NCBI RefSeq assembly: GCF_030323025.1
Contig: NZ_CP097329.1
Span: forward strand, 2,077,001-2,141,000
DNA from: Pseudanabaena mucicola str. Chao 1806
GTDB lineage: Bacteria; Cyanobacteriota; Cyanobacteriia; Pseudanabaenales; Pseudanabaenaceae
Reading direction: 5' to 3'
Length of the DNA: 64,000 nt
Part shown: positions 52,957 through 61,914 of the stretch, piece by piece
Position numbering within the stretch: position 1 is the first letter of the stretch
Layout of the letters: every line of letters starts with the position of its first letter
Notes under the pieces: generated by a model
What the model was told of the DNA's origin: nothing
What the model saw: the letters and a program-made list of their open reading frames with translations, nothing else
Databases searched by the model: none
Translations under genes and position numbers: made by a program

Positions 52957-53588
52957 TGATTTATCATTTGAAAACATGCTAAAGCTTCTTCCGTCGTCAC
53001 TTCAGGAAAATGTTTGTAGAAGTAACTGACGCTAACAAACACCTCAGGGCGTTCTAGTAGAAATATATTGTCGATACGTGAGGAGATCGCCTTGGGCATT
53101 CGGAGGGGTGCAACAGGAGCCGCTAGCCAAATTTCTTTGTAGGGTAGGGTTTTCATTGCCGCCGCAATTACAGCGATCGTTGCTCCTGTGGCAATGCCAT
53201 CATCAACAAGGATCGCCGTTGTGTCTGCAATTTCTAACTGCGTTCGGAAGGGTTGAAATGATTGCAGTAGCGCCTCAGCTTTGGTTCTTGCATAGTGAAC
53301 TGCATGAGCCCATTCACTAGGAGAGCAATATTGCCTGCCCATATCTAGCATATAGCCGTCAGCCGTGATTGCACCTAGAGCCGTTTCAGGATTAATCGGC
53401 AGCACTATTTTCTTGGCGATCGCCACATCCAGTGGGCAGCCAAGCTGCTTGGCGATCGGCGCAGCGACTAATATACCGCCACGTGGAATTCCATACACAA
53501 TAGGATGCCTAGGCTTAGCTTTGACGATTAATTCCGCTAATTGACAGCCAGCATCCTGACGATCTTCAAATAAACTCAGTACTTGCAT
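52953..53588 (-). CDS. Phosphoribosyltransferase-domain protein
   Basis: A 211-residue type I PRTase. IVYGIPRGGILVAAPIAKQL forms the start of the fold, and AILVDDGIATGATIAVIAAA is the PRPP-binding loop (VDDGxATGxT). Proteins of this sort, often next to erythromycin-esterase or hydrolase genes, have no settled substrate; it is not a clear purine or pyrimidine salvage enzyme. It is the gene right after hoxH but has its own leader and is separated by a terminator. Confidence 0.88.
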   Translation of the reverse strand: MQVLSLFEDRQDAGCQLAELIVKAKPRHPIVYGIPRGGILVAAPIAKQLGCPLDVAIAKKIVLPINPETALGAITADGYMLDMGRQYCSPSEWAHAVHYARTKAEALLQSFQPFRTQLEIADTTAILVDDGIATGATIAVIAAAMKTLPYKEIWLAAPVAPLRMPKAISSRIDNIFLLERPEVFVSVSYFYKHFPEVTTEEALACFQMINH

Positions 53589-53670
53589 GGTGAGCTAAAC
53601 CTCCTCAAGAAAGGTCTTGGCTAAACCAAGTGCCAAATTCTCAATTATTTATTTTTATTATATAGCGCCC

Positions 53671-53712
53671 AAATAAAAGTCGGCGGTATATTGCACCGCC
53701 GACTTTTATTTA
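53671..53712. terminator. Terminator of the hox operon
   Basis: AAATAAAAGTCGGCGG and its complement around a 9-base loop. The stop codon of hoxH (53706-53708) lies inside the distal arm. The A/T-rich stem bases make it suited to both directions, although the next gene is read the same way. Confidence 0.88.
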
Positions 53713-55130
53713 CTTATTTCTTTGAGAATTCTACCATCAGAACTAATTAACTGCACATATATCGGCATTTGCCCATAGGCATGGGTAGAGCAACTCAGGC
53801 AGGGATCGAAATTGCGAATCCCTGCTTCTACCCGATTGAGGAAACCTTCCGATACATCGCCATCGTGAATATAATGCTTGGCAATTTGAGCAACAGTTTT
53901 ATTCATCGCTAGATTGTTATGCCCTGTGGCAATAATCAAGTTGACTTTCTTAATCACTCCATTTTCATCGACATTGTAGTGGTGAAACAATGTACCTCGA
54001 GGAGCTTCGCTTACGCCAATACCTTCGAGAGTATTGATTCCTGCTTGGGCGCGAGTATGGGATGACATCACATCAGGATCTTCCACTAGTTCAGCTATCT
54101 TTTCGACGGCGGCAAGAATCTCAATTAACCTTGCATAGTGATAGAAAAATGAAGAGGTCGCCACCCTTTCCCCTGCGCGATCGCGAAATTCCTGTAGCTC
54201 CTGATTCGCTCTAGGTGTGTCGATATATTCACAAACATTCAATCGTGCAAGGGGACCAACGCGATAAATCCCATCGGGATATCCAAGGGGTTTGTAATAG
54301 GGAAATTTGAGATATGACCAAGGCTCAACGGCTTCACCGATATATTCCTGATAGTCGTCTTCACTGAGATGATCGGCGACAATCTGCCCTCGACTATCGA
54401 CAAAGCGAATATGTCCACCATAATGTTCCCATTCGCCTTTTTTACCGACTAAGCTCATAAAAAGCGATGGAAATTTACCAAACACATCAACTTCCGTTTG
54501 CAGTTCGGTTAAGAGATTCTTAAATAATCCTAAAGCGTTCTCAATGGTGGCTAAGGATTCGGGTAGGCGATCGCGAATCCATGCCCGACCTTCTTCACTA
54601 AGGGGCGATCGCACGCCACCCGCCACTGCCCATGCCGTATGAATTTTTTTCGCGCCGAGAATTTCGATAATTTGCTGACCAAATTGCCGTAAGCGGATAC
54701 CACCCCTCGCCAGATCGGGGTTTGCAGCCATTAAGCCAAATACATTTCTCGTCGCAGGATTACTATCCCAACCGAGCAGAAAATCAGGAGAACTGAGGTG
54801 GAAAAAAGACAGGGCATGGGATTGGGTGATTTGCGCCAAATTCATCATCCGTCGCAGTTTCTCACCCGCAGCAGGGATCTTCACTGCTAATAATTTATCG
54901 CCTGTTTTCGCGGATGCTAATAAATGACTAACGGGGCAAATACCACAAATGCGTGAGGTGATGCCCGCCATTTCCCACATGGGGCGACCTTCGCAAAACT
55001 TCTCAAAACCGCGATATTCCACCACATGAAAATGGGCATCGGAAACTTCGCCAAGATCATCCAGAAAGATCGAGATTTTGGCATGACCTTCAATGCGAGT
55101 GACGGGATCGATTACTACTGTTTTTGCCAT
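53706..55130 (-). CDS. hoxH: Bidirectional NiFe hydrogenase large subunit HoxH
   Basis: A 474-residue catalytic subunit. The NiFe ligands are the cysteines in [10 protein letters not shown] (L1) and [10 protein letters not shown] (L2). It opens with [20 protein letters not shown]. It ends soon after the STHA motif with [20 protein letters not shown], the peptide that HoxW would trim in maturation. It is the last gene of hoxE-F-psb28-U-Y-H, 69 bp after hoxY. Confidence 0.98.
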   Translation of the reverse strand: MAKTVVIDPVTRIEGHAKISIFLDDLGEVSDAHFHVVEYRGFEKFCEGRPMWEMAGITSRICGICPVSHLLASAKTGDKLLAVKIPAAGEKLRRMMNLAQITQSHALSFFHLSSPDFLLGWDSNPATRNVFGLMAANPDLARGGIRLRQFGQQIIEILGAKKIHTAWAVAGGVRSPLSEEGRAWIRDRLPESLATIENALGLFKNLLTELQTEVDVFGKFPSLFMSLVGKKGEWEHYGGHIRFVDSRGQIVADHLSEDDYQEYIGEAVEPWSYLKFPYYKPLGYPDGIYRVGPLARLNVCEYIDTPRANQELQEFRDRAGERVATSSFFYHYARLIEILAAVEKIAELVEDPDVMSSHTRAQAGINTLEGIGVSEAPRGTLFHHYNVDENGVIKKVNLIIATGHNNLAMNKTVAQIAKHYIHDGDVSEGFLNRVEAGIRNFDPCLSCSTHAYGQMPIYVQLISSDGRILKEISK

Positions 55131-55199
55131 GACTAGATTCTCTCAATATTTATTTCTTGTTCTCTTTCTCCCTATAGCAGAGGGTTTAGGGGTGAGGGC

Positions 55200-55760
55200 T
55201 TATCCAAACTTAATCATTGCACGCCCTTCCATCAGTGGCATTTTTCCCTCTAGCAAAGGCGCGATCGCTGCTTTGATCCGATCCGCCGATGGAGGACAAC
55301 CGGGGATATACATATCCACTTTCACCACTTCGTGAACGGGCATCACTTTTTCTAACAGCTCAGGAACGATCCCAGGAGCTTTAGGAAGTTGTGGTGTAAT
55401 ATCACCCAGCTCTAAATAACTACGACGCAACACCGTATCCGCATTATCGCTTCCCATCATGTTTCGCATCGCAGGGACATTTGCCGTAACTGCACAGTCA
55501 CCAAAGGAAATCAGAAACTTAGTTTGTTTGCGAATTTTATGAATTAATTCCAGATTTTCCTCATTAGCGATCGCCCCTTCAACTAGGCAAACATCCACAT
55601 TCTCGGGATATTCCTTAATATCAGCGATCGGGCTATGCACGACATCGGCATATTTCACCAGTTCAAATAGCCATTCGTCTAAATCTAAAAAGGACATATG
55701 ACAGCCCGAGCATCCTGCTAGCCATACTGTTGCTAATTTAATCTTTTCTATCTTGTCCAT
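55200..55760 (-). CDS. hoxY: Bidirectional NiFe hydrogenase small subunit HoxY
   Basis: A 186-residue small subunit carrying one proximal [4Fe4S] cluster: [53 protein letters not shown] and the final [20 protein letters not shown]. It passes electrons between HoxH and HoxU. Its start overlaps the end of hoxU by 13 bp. Confidence 0.97.
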   Translation of the reverse strand: MDKIEKIKLATVWLAGCSGCHMSFLDLDEWLFELVKYADVVHSPIADIKEYPENVDVCLVEGAIANEENLELIHKIRKQTKFLISFGDCAVTANVPAMRNMMGSDNADTVLRRSYLELGDITPQLPKAPGIVPELLEKVMPVHEVVKVDMYIPGCPPSADRIKAAIAPLLEGKMPLMEGRAMIKFG

Positions 55761-56464
55761 TGTTTCTGCTCCCTCGCGGTAACGATGAATTCGAGTTTGG
55801 TGCGATCGCGTTCCATTTCACCCACTGCCGAGCCTTTATCAAAAATAGCTCCTGTGGGGCAAGCATCCACGCATTTACCGCAGGAGGTGCAAGCATCGAC
55901 TTCACCCCAAGGCTGATCGAGTCCTGTAATTAAGCGCGATTGTGCGCCACGATTTGCCACATCCCAGACGTGCGCCCCTTCAATTTCATCACATACCCGC
56001 ACACAGCGCGTACAGAAAATACAACGGTTGCGATCAATGCCAAATAAATCATGGGATAAATCCACATCGCGTTGTGGGAACTGATAGGGAAATCGAGAAT
56101 GTTCCATGCCTGTAGCGATCGCCATATTTTGCAGTTCACAATTGCCATTAGCTACACAGACCGCACAGACATGATTCCCTTCGGCAAACAGCATTTCTAC
56201 AGCCATTTTGCGATAGTTTTTTAGCTGATCAGTATGGGTATGCACCTCCATACCTTCGGCAACTTGGGTGACACAGGCAGCTAATAATTTATTACTACCT
56301 TTAACTTCCACCATACAAAGACGACAGGCTCCAACATCACTCACGCCCTCTAAATGGCAAAGGGTCGGAATAGCGATACCTGCTTCTTTTGCCGTAGCTA
56401 GAATGCTCTTACCTTGCTCGGCGGCAACTTCGATATCATTAATTTTTAAGGTGACAACTGACAT
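55748..56464 (-). CDS. hoxU: Bidirectional hydrogenase diaphorase subunit HoxU
   Basis: A 238-residue iron-sulfur subunit. The N-terminal [2Fe2S] ferredoxin-like domain has [20 protein letters not shown] His/Cys cluster region ([17 protein letters not shown]) and two ferredoxin-like [4Fe4S] motifs ([13 protein letters not shown] and [15 protein letters not shown]) follow. I use the ATG at 56464 ([10 protein letters not shown]); an ORF start at 56509 would overlap the psb28-like gene. The short 14-bp gap to that gene implies co-transcription. Confidence 0.97.
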   Translation of the reverse strand: MSVVTLKINDIEVAAEQGKSILATAKEAGIAIPTLCHLEGVSDVGACRLCMVEVKGSNKLLAACVTQVAEGMEVHTHTDQLKNYRKMAVEMLFAEGNHVCAVCVANGNCELQNMAIATGMEHSRFPYQFPQRDVDLSHDLFGIDRNRCIFCTRCVRVCDEIEGAHVWDVANRGAQSRLITGLDQPWGEVDACTSCGKCVDACPTGAIFDKGSAVGEMERDRTKLEFIVTAREQKQWTR

Positions 56465-56478
56465 TTCTGTATACCTAA

Positions 56479-56859
56479 TTAAGCAGTAGGAGTACTGGTA
56501 AATTCCCAACCATTGGCTTCAGAATAGCGTTCCATAAATCGCATGAAGCGATCCCAATGGTCGGTTGATCCAACATCAAACACAATTTCAATTTTTGCCA
56601 ATTCGGAATCATCGCCTTGTTCCTGCCAAAAGAGCTTAGAAGTTTTTGGCTCAATGGAAATAGTCCCTTCACTATCAACGAGCCTGATATCGTTAAATGA
56701 AGCCTTAGCAAAACTATTCGTGCCTTGCACTGCCTTTATATTCACAAAAGTCATCTTGACCGAGTTTTCACCCGTTGAGCGATCGCGCCTTAGCCGCACA
56801 TCACTCAGTTCTTCGGGGATACCCGCAAAAAATTCAATTGATGGAGTTATGGAATTCAT
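56479..56859 (-). CDS. Psb28-family protein inside the hox operon
   Basis: A 126-residue Psb28-like protein. [20 protein letters not shown] matches the Psb28 start, [20 protein letters not shown] the central strands, and [20 protein letters not shown] the highly conserved end. Psb28 binds the CP47/RC47 intermediates during photosystem II assembly and repair; paralogues (Psb28-2) exist. Here the gene sits between hoxF (93 bp upstream) and hoxU (14 bp downstream), so it should be co-transcribed with the hydrogenase. It is probably a paralogue rather than the main psb28. Confidence 0.88.
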   Translation of the reverse strand: MNSITPSIEFFAGIPEELSDVRLRRDRSTGENSVKMTFVNIKAVQGTNSFAKASFNDIRLVDSEGTISIEPKTSKLFWQEQGDDSELAKIEIVFDVGSTDHWDRFMRFMERYSEANGWEFTSTPTA

Positions 56860-56951
56860 AAGTTTATCTCCTTTTATTTATGGCTTTTAGCTTTTGGCTT
56901 TGGTAATTGGTAATTGATAATTACTTCAAGTTATTAAAAGGTTACTAACAG

Positions 56952-58577
56952 CTAATCACTAACAGCTAACAGCTTCAAATAATCATCACGAAAATGTCTT
57001 AATGTACTCACAATCGGATTAGGAGCAGATTGCCCTAATCCGCAGAGACTCATAGATTTGACCATGCCACAGAGTTCTTCGAGATTGGTGAGATCGGCTT
57101 CTGTTGCTTTATGCTCGATAAACTTTGTGAGTAACTGATGCAGTTGCACCGTACCCGCTCGGCAGGGAATACATTTACCGCAGGATTCGTCCATACAGAA
57201 CTGGATGAAAAATCTTGCCATATCGACCATGTTCGTATTTTCATCCATTACTACCATGCCCCCTGAGCCAATAATGGAACCAAGGGCTTGCATCGCTTCA
57301 TAATCAACGGGTGTATCAAACGCAGATGCAGGAATACAACCACCAGAGGGACCTCCTGTTTGCACAGCCTTAACCTTGCCACCATTTGCCGCGCCTCCGC
57401 CCATCTCTTCCACGATTTGCCGTAGTGGAATACCCATAGGTACTTCCACTAAGCCTGTGTTGGCGATATTCCCAGCTAGTGAAAATACCTTTGTGCCTTT
57501 ACTCTTTTCCGTGCCAATGCTGGCATACCATGCACCTCGGTTGCGAATAATCGGGACGATATTGGCGAAGGTTTCCACATTGTTGATGAGGGTGGGACAT
57601 CCCCAGAGTCCTGATTCAGCAGGATAGGGAGGACGAGGATGGGGAATCCCGCGACCACCTTCGATGGAGGCAATTAAAGCCGTTTCTTCTCCGCAAACAT
57701 AGGCTCCTGCGCCAACGCGCACATCAATCTTAAAGTCAAAGGTGGACTCGAAGATTTGACTGCCAAGAATGCCATGCTGTTTAGCTTGTTGAATGGCAAG
57801 GCGAATATGCTCGATCGCAGGTGGGTACTCGGCACGCACATAGACATAGCCATGAGTTGCGCCGACCGCATAGGCAGCGATCGCCATGCCCTCTAATACT
57901 CGATGTGGATCGCTTTCGAGAATGCTGCGATCCATAAATGCCCCGGGATCGCCCTCATCCGCATTGCAAATCACATATTTCTGTTGAGGTTGATTTTGGG
58001 TTTGATTGCGTCGCCGATCCTGCATTTTGGCAACCGTCGCCCATTTCAAACCTGTAGGATAGCCCGCGCCGCCTCTGCCCCGTAAACCACTGTAGGTAAC
58101 TTCGTCAATCACTTGCTGTGGTGACATTTCATGGAGAGTGCGATAAAGCTGACGATAACCGCCGACGGCAATATAGGACTCAATGCGCGTAGGATCAATT
58201 TTGCCAATATGCTCCAATACAATCCGCAATTGTTGTGTAAAAAAAGGATGTTCGGGATCGCCAAGGTTTGCCGTCACATTACCTCCTTTGAGTCCACTTA
58301 CAATCGATGCCGCTTGTTCAGGTTCTACCCTCTCATAGAGGATGCTAGAAGGATCGACTGCGACTAAAGGTCCTCGACCACAAAAGCCCATACAGCCAAC
58401 ACTGACTACTTCCGCAGTCTCTTCCAGTCCATCGGCATGAATAGCCGCAGCAAGGCGATCACGCACCTCCAGAGAGCCTGATGCTTGACATCCGCCCGAA
58501 GTGCAACAGCGAATGCGAATACTCTTTTGGTGATCGCGCTCTTCCTTCGCAATTTGTAATAGTCCTTCAATATCCAT
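56952..58577 (-). CDS. hoxF: Bidirectional hydrogenase diaphorase subunit HoxF
   Basis: A 541-residue flavoprotein subunit that exchanges electrons with NAD(P)H. The N-terminal thioredoxin-like [2Fe2S] part has CCTSGGCQASG and CMGFCGRGP. The NADH/FMN domain shows SGLRGRGGAGYPTGLKW, VGAGAYVCGEETALIASIEG and the C-terminal [4Fe4S] motif ESCGKCIPCRAGT. It follows hoxE by 9 bp. The length is normal for the family. Confidence 0.98.
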   Translation of the reverse strand: MDIEGLLQIAKEERDHQKSIRIRCCTSGGCQASGSLEVRDRLAAAIHADGLEETAEVVSVGCMGFCGRGPLVAVDPSSILYERVEPEQAASIVSGLKGGNVTANLGDPEHPFFTQQLRIVLEHIGKIDPTRIESYIAVGGYRQLYRTLHEMSPQQVIDEVTYSGLRGRGGAGYPTGLKWATVAKMQDRRRNQTQNQPQQKYVICNADEGDPGAFMDRSILESDPHRVLEGMAIAAYAVGATHGYVYVRAEYPPAIEHIRLAIQQAKQHGILGSQIFESTFDFKIDVRVGAGAYVCGEETALIASIEGGRGIPHPRPPYPAESGLWGCPTLINNVETFANIVPIIRNRGAWYASIGTEKSKGTKVFSLAGNIANTGLVEVPMGIPLRQIVEEMGGGAANGGKVKAVQTGGPSGGCIPASAFDTPVDYEAMQALGSIIGSGGMVVMDENTNMVDMARFFIQFCMDESCGKCIPCRAGTVQLHQLLTKFIEHKATEADLTNLEELCGMVKSMSLCGLGQSAPNPIVSTLRHFRDDYLKLLAVSD

Positions 58578-58586
58578 AATTAGTAC

Positions 58587-59102
58587 TTATGCCTCCTCCA
58601 TCCAGCCTTTGACCATTGCTAAAACATCTTCGGGGCTTTGTTGGCGCGATACATGACCGTCATAGATTGCCGCAGGCGCAACACCACAGTTACCAATGCA
58701 GCGCTCTACTCGGAGAAATACTTTGCCATTAGGCGATCGCGCTCCCGCCTTGAGGTGCAATTCCTTAGTTAAGACATCTAACAAAGCTTGTCCCCCTTTG
58801 GTATAACAAGCTGTTCCTAAACAAATAGAACAGGTATGTTTGCATTTAGGCTGGATCGAGAAAAGATGATAGAAAGTTGCTACGCCATATACTCGACTAA
58901 GTGGAAGTTTTAATTCCCTTGCGATATAGGTAAGGACATTTTTTTCAAGGTAGCCAAACTGCTCTTGTGCCCTGTGTAGTACTTCAATTAGAGCATCTTG
59001 TCTGTTACGGTTTTGGCGAATCGCCAAATCTAAAGAATGGAATCGTGGATTTGGCGAACCATCTTCAATATATGGCTGTTGAAGTGATATTCTTGACAGC
59101 AT
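58587..59102 (-). CDS. hoxE: Bidirectional hydrogenase subunit HoxE
   Basis: A 171-residue thioredoxin-like [2Fe2S] protein: ALIEVLHRAQEQFGYLEKNV, LPLSRVYGVATFYHLFSIQP, CSICLGTACYTKGG and VERCIGNCGVAPAA. The four cluster cysteines are present. I chose the ATG at 59102 (MLSRISLQQP); the frame extends to 59141 without family similarity. It is the first gene of the hox operon, and the promoter should lie in 59103-59300. Confidence 0.95.
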   Translation of the reverse strand: MLSRISLQQPYIEDGSPNPRFHSLDLAIRQNRNRQDALIEVLHRAQEQFGYLEKNVLTYIARELKLPLSRVYGVATFYHLFSIQPKCKHTCSICLGTACYTKGGQALLDVLTKELHLKAGARSPNGKVFLRVERCIGNCGVAPAAIYDGHVSRQQSPEDVLAMVKGWMEEA

Positions 59103-59267
59103 AAACAATACCTTTGTTGCTAAAGTACAGGTATTTCGCACTATTTATCTTCTATTCTCTAATTTCTGGATAGAATTAGTGCAAAAAACACAAAACTTTA
59201 ACACCTAGAATAAAATCATACAAATCATACAATTGTTACACCAATTTTCTAGAAAATGAACCACCAG

Positions 59268-59310
59268 AGATCTTTAGAAAATATTGCTTTGCAATATTTT
59301 CTAAAGATCT
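59268..59310. repeat. Perfect 20-bp-stem palindrome
   Basis: AGATCTTTAGAAAATATTGC, a TTT loop and its exact complement, ending in TTTTAG on the plus strand. It lies upstream of both flanking genes, so it is not an ordinary terminator. Confidence 0.75.
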
Positions 59311-59315
59311 TTTAG

Positions 59316-59467
59316 TTAGGACTTACGCAAAATAACCAAGAACTCAAGTTCTTGTCTTAAAGCTAAAGTCAGCTAAAGTGGACTCAAGAACGTCTGTAAT
59401 CAAACCGTTTTAACGTATTTAAGCTTTCAGCCCGTAATTTATTACAGGGATATTGCGTCAGTCCTAT
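59316..59467. repeat. MITE-like element, TTAGGACTTACGCA family
   Basis: Ends TAGGACTTACGCA and TGCGTCAGTCCTA form an imperfect 13-bp inverted repeat. The body is the reverse complement of the 12138-12290 element (CAAGAACTCAAGTTCTTG, AGCTAAAGTC, GTAATTTATTAC). No coding capacity. Confidence 0.8.
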
Positions 59468-59494
59468 TAGTTTGAACTTGAAGTCAAAATACTG

Positions 59495-59599
59495 TAAGTA
59501 GCTAGACATAAGTAAACTAAAGGCCGAGAGTTTTGTTCCGCCCGCTACGCGGGTGGAACAAAACTCTCGGCTTGGGTTTTAATTAAGTTGAGCTACTTA
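59495..59599 (-). repeat. 104-bp TAAGTAGCT repeat, copy D (reverse)
   Basis: A 105-bp copy in the opposite orientation: TAAGTAGCTAGACATAAGTA at the left, the hairpin core GTTCCGCCCGCTACGCGGGT in the middle and TTAATTAAGTTGAGCTACTT plus A at the right. Unlike copies A and B it does not touch a gene end. Confidence 0.92.
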
Positions 59600-59690
59600 T
59601 TAACTTGTGTTGCAAAATTTAATAGATTTCCTTAAGTTTTATCGAAGGATAGATTTTGATACCCAAAAAGCGAGAAAATTTAGATATAGC

Positions 59691-59776
59691 AGTCCTAAAT
59701 CATCTGTAGGTTTTTGAGTTTGTGGCAAAGCATCCATTCGGAGTGCATTGCCACAAAGCATTTAGGATTGCGATAT
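59691..59776. repeat. TATAGCAGTCCT element, intact copy
   Basis: TATAGCAGTCCTAAATCAT and CATTTAGGATTGCGATATA are the outer inverted repeats. The inner GTGGCAAAGCATCC and its partner GTGCATTGCCAC form a hairpin. It is the uninterrupted relative of the element at 51234-51428. A minimal version of the ends alone lies at 61255-61300. Confidence 0.8.
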
Positions 59777-59846
59777 AACCAATTCTTTATAGTCAGGTGC
59801 TACAGCACCGATAATTGTAAGGATTATTTGTAGGTGGGAAAATCAA

Positions 59847-61037
59847 ATGGTAAATAACCACAAGCCTAAGCGTATCGGTATTCTCACCAGTGGGGGGGAC
59901 TGTCCTGGACTAAATGCTGTAATTCGTGCTGTTGTGAAGGTCGCAACCTATAAATATGGATGGGAAGTTTATGGAATTCCCTATGGAACCGATGGTTTTA
60001 TCGAGCTCTTAGTTGGCAAACGTCAGCCCGAAGAGTTACGCATCAAGGAGCATGGCTACGATATACCAGGGTTGGTGCAGGGTCTAGATATCCTTTATTT
60101 TCTGAGTGGGAGTGTATTGGGTTCGATTAGTAAAGGCGATCCTGAGCAACATGCTGAAGATATAATTAAGGGCTACGAAAAGTTAGGGTTAACGGCTCTG
60201 ATCGTGATGGGTGGTGATGGAAGTATTGAGATTTTAGATGGATTAGCCCAAAAAGCCGCGGAGCAAGGAGCCTCATGGAATTGGGTTGCCGTTCCCAAAA
60301 CTATTGATAATGATATTCCTTTTACAGAAGCGTCAGTGGGGTTTGATACAGCCGTTAATCGAGTTACTCAGGCACTCTATGACCTCACATTTACCGCTGC
60401 TAGTCACGATCGCGTGATGATTGTCCAAGTGATGGGACGAGATTCAGGCTATCTGGCGATGGAAGCTGGAATTGCTGGTGGTGCTGATGCAATCCTCATT
60501 CCTGAATTAACTCCTGTTTTAAATGAAGATGTGATTACGGGAGTCTGTCGCCATATTCAAGAGTTACAGAAGATTGGCAGAAGGTTTGCTCTAGTCGTAG
60601 TTGCTGAGGGTGTCAAAAATCATCTTGGACAAAAAGAACATTACATTGGTGATTATATGGCGCGGCATATTAAAGAATGCGGTAGTAAGATGTGTCAAAT
60701 TAATACATCCGATCCTAATTACATTCATCCCTTTGATACTCGTGTTACGGTCTTAGGTCATGTGCAGCGAGGTGGCACACCAACTTCTAGCGATCGGCTT
60801 CTAGCAACTGCCTTTGGTCGAGAAGCAGTGGATTTAATTGCTAATGGTAACTATAACCAGATGGTGATTTGGGAAAATGGCAGGGTAAGCAGTGTTCCCA
60901 TTAGTCGGGTAATTGAACAAATCAAAAAAGGACGTAGAGAAAAGAAAGCGCCCTCAAGTGTTGATCCTCAAGGGTTTTTAGTGCGAACAGCGAGGGATAT
61001 AGGTATTTATGTGGGAGAGACAAGTAGTGATGATTAG
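59847..61037 (+). CDS. pfkA: 6-phosphofructokinase
   Basis: A 396-residue phosphofructokinase. RIGILTSGGDCPGLNAVIRA binds nucleotide, and LIVMGGDGSIEILDG has glycine after GGD, the mark of ATP rather than pyrophosphate use. VPKTIDNDIPFTEASVGFDT and QVMGRDSGYLAMEAGIAGGA are substrate motifs. The lysine in PKTIDND, together with GGDGS, places it in the mixed long/X-type clade. The length exceeds the 320 residues of the E. coli enzyme. A GGTGGGA site precedes the ATG. Confidence 0.95.
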   Translation: MVNNHKPKRIGILTSGGDCPGLNAVIRAVVKVATYKYGWEVYGIPYGTDGFIELLVGKRQPEELRIKEHGYDIPGLVQGLDILYFLSGSVLGSISKGDPEQHAEDIIKGYEKLGLTALIVMGGDGSIEILDGLAQKAAEQGASWNWVAVPKTIDNDIPFTEASVGFDTAVNRVTQALYDLTFTAASHDRVMIVQVMGRDSGYLAMEAGIAGGADAILIPELTPVLNEDVITGVCRHIQELQKIGRRFALVVVAEGVKNHLGQKEHYIGDYMARHIKECGSKMCQINTSDPNYIHPFDTRVTVLGHVQRGGTPTSSDRLLATAFGREAVDLIANGNYNQMVIWENGRVSSVPISRVIEQIKKGRREKKAPSSVDPQGFLVRTARDIGIYVGETSSDD

Positions 61038-61143
61038 TAAGGAAAGTACGAACACCTCATCATTACCCATAAACCCGATCACCTAAATCGAAAAATCAAA
61101 CGGCGATGTCACACTACAGCAGTTTTCGATCAAACGAGCCACA

Positions 61144-61194
61144 AGATATTTCCTGAAAGGCTCGCAAAGAAAGCCTTTCAGGAAATATCTTGGT
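61144..61194. repeat. 21-bp-stem palindrome downstream of pfkA
   Basis: CAAGATATTTCCTGAAAGGC (61144 on) pairs with GCCTTTCAGGAAATATCTTG around a short A-rich loop. It lies about 105 bp after the pfkA stop. It may terminate that gene, though no T run follows directly. Confidence 0.65.
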
Positions 61195-61254
61195 TTGGTT
61201 TTGAGCGCAAAGCGCTGTAAAACACTAAATGTGGTTGTAAAATCTTAGTATCCT

Positions 61255-61300
61255 ATAGCAATCCTGATGAGCTTCCAAAAACTATTCAGGATTGCTATAA
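61255..61300. repeat. Short TATAGCAATCCT palindromic element
   Basis: TATAGCAATCCTGA and TCAGGATTGCTATA are inverted repeats around an 18-base centre. The ends are nearly those of the 59691 and 51234 elements, so this looks like a minimal or internally deleted member of that family. It lies 27 bp before the nadD start. Confidence 0.7.
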
Positions 61301-61326
61301 ATGGATAGAGATGGTTAGATACGCTA

Positions 61327-61914
61327 ATGAACATCGCACTTTTTGGAACTAGTGCCGATCCGCCAAGTATTGGACATCAACAGATTTTGCTATGGTTATC
61401 TAAGCATTACGATCGCGTACTGGTTTGGGTATCCGATAACCCCTTTAAAAACCATCAGGCTCCCCTCAATGATCGCATCAACATGATGGAGTTAACCATC
61501 GCGGCGATCAAGCCACATGCAAGGACAATTACCCTACATCCTGAACTTAGTGATCCGCGCACAATTAACACCGTGACCAAAGCCAAACAAATTTGGCAGG
61601 AGGCAAGCTTTACCCTCGTTATTGGTAGCGACCTTGTACCCCAATTGCCGACATGGTATCGTGTCCAAGATTTGCTGAGCCAAGTTAAATTGCTGGTCGT
61701 ACCTCGTCAAGGCGTAACCATTGCCGAGGCAGACATTGATAGCCTTGTGCGTATGGGTACTGAAGTAGCGATTGCTCCTGATTCCACCTCGATCCCCAAT
61801 GTTTCTTCATCCGACTATCGCAATAATGGTAACAGTTCAGTCATAATACCCACAGTCGCAGCATATATCCAACGAGAGTCGCTTTACGCATGGCAGACAA
61901 GTCCCGCCCCATAG
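61327..61914 (+). CDS. nadD: Nicotinate-nucleotide adenylyltransferase
   Basis: A 195-residue nucleotidyltransferase: MNIALFGTSADPPSIGHQQI holds the GxFxPxHxGH-like adenylyltransferase motif with G(T)SADPPSIGH. VGVWVSDNPFKNHQ-like strand (LVWVSDNPFKNHQAPLNDRI) and LVIGSDLVPQLPTWYRVQDL are NadD features, and the late SSSDYR stands for the ISxTxxR box. It makes the NAD precursor NaAD. It overlaps the NrtR-like gene by 25 bp. Confidence 0.9.
   Translation: MNIALFGTSADPPSIGHQQILLWLSKHYDRVLVWVSDNPFKNHQAPLNDRINMMELTIAAIKPHARTITLHPELSDPRTINTVTKAKQIWQEASFTLVIGSDLVPQLPTWYRVQDLLSQVKLLVVPRQGVTIAEADIDSLVRMGTEVAIAPDSTSIPNVSSSDYRNNGNSSVIIPTVAAYIQRESLYAWQTSPAP

Larger units (their letters stand above)
59103..59846. 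other. Repeat-rich region between hoxE and pfkA
   Basis: A 744-bp gap between divergent genes that contains four separate palindromic elements (59268-59310, 59316-59467, 59495-59599 and 59691-59776). The stretch 59103-59267 is the best place for the hox promoter, which in other cyanobacteria is controlled by LexA and AbrB-type regulators; no clear site is readable here. No gene is present. Confidence 0.5.
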
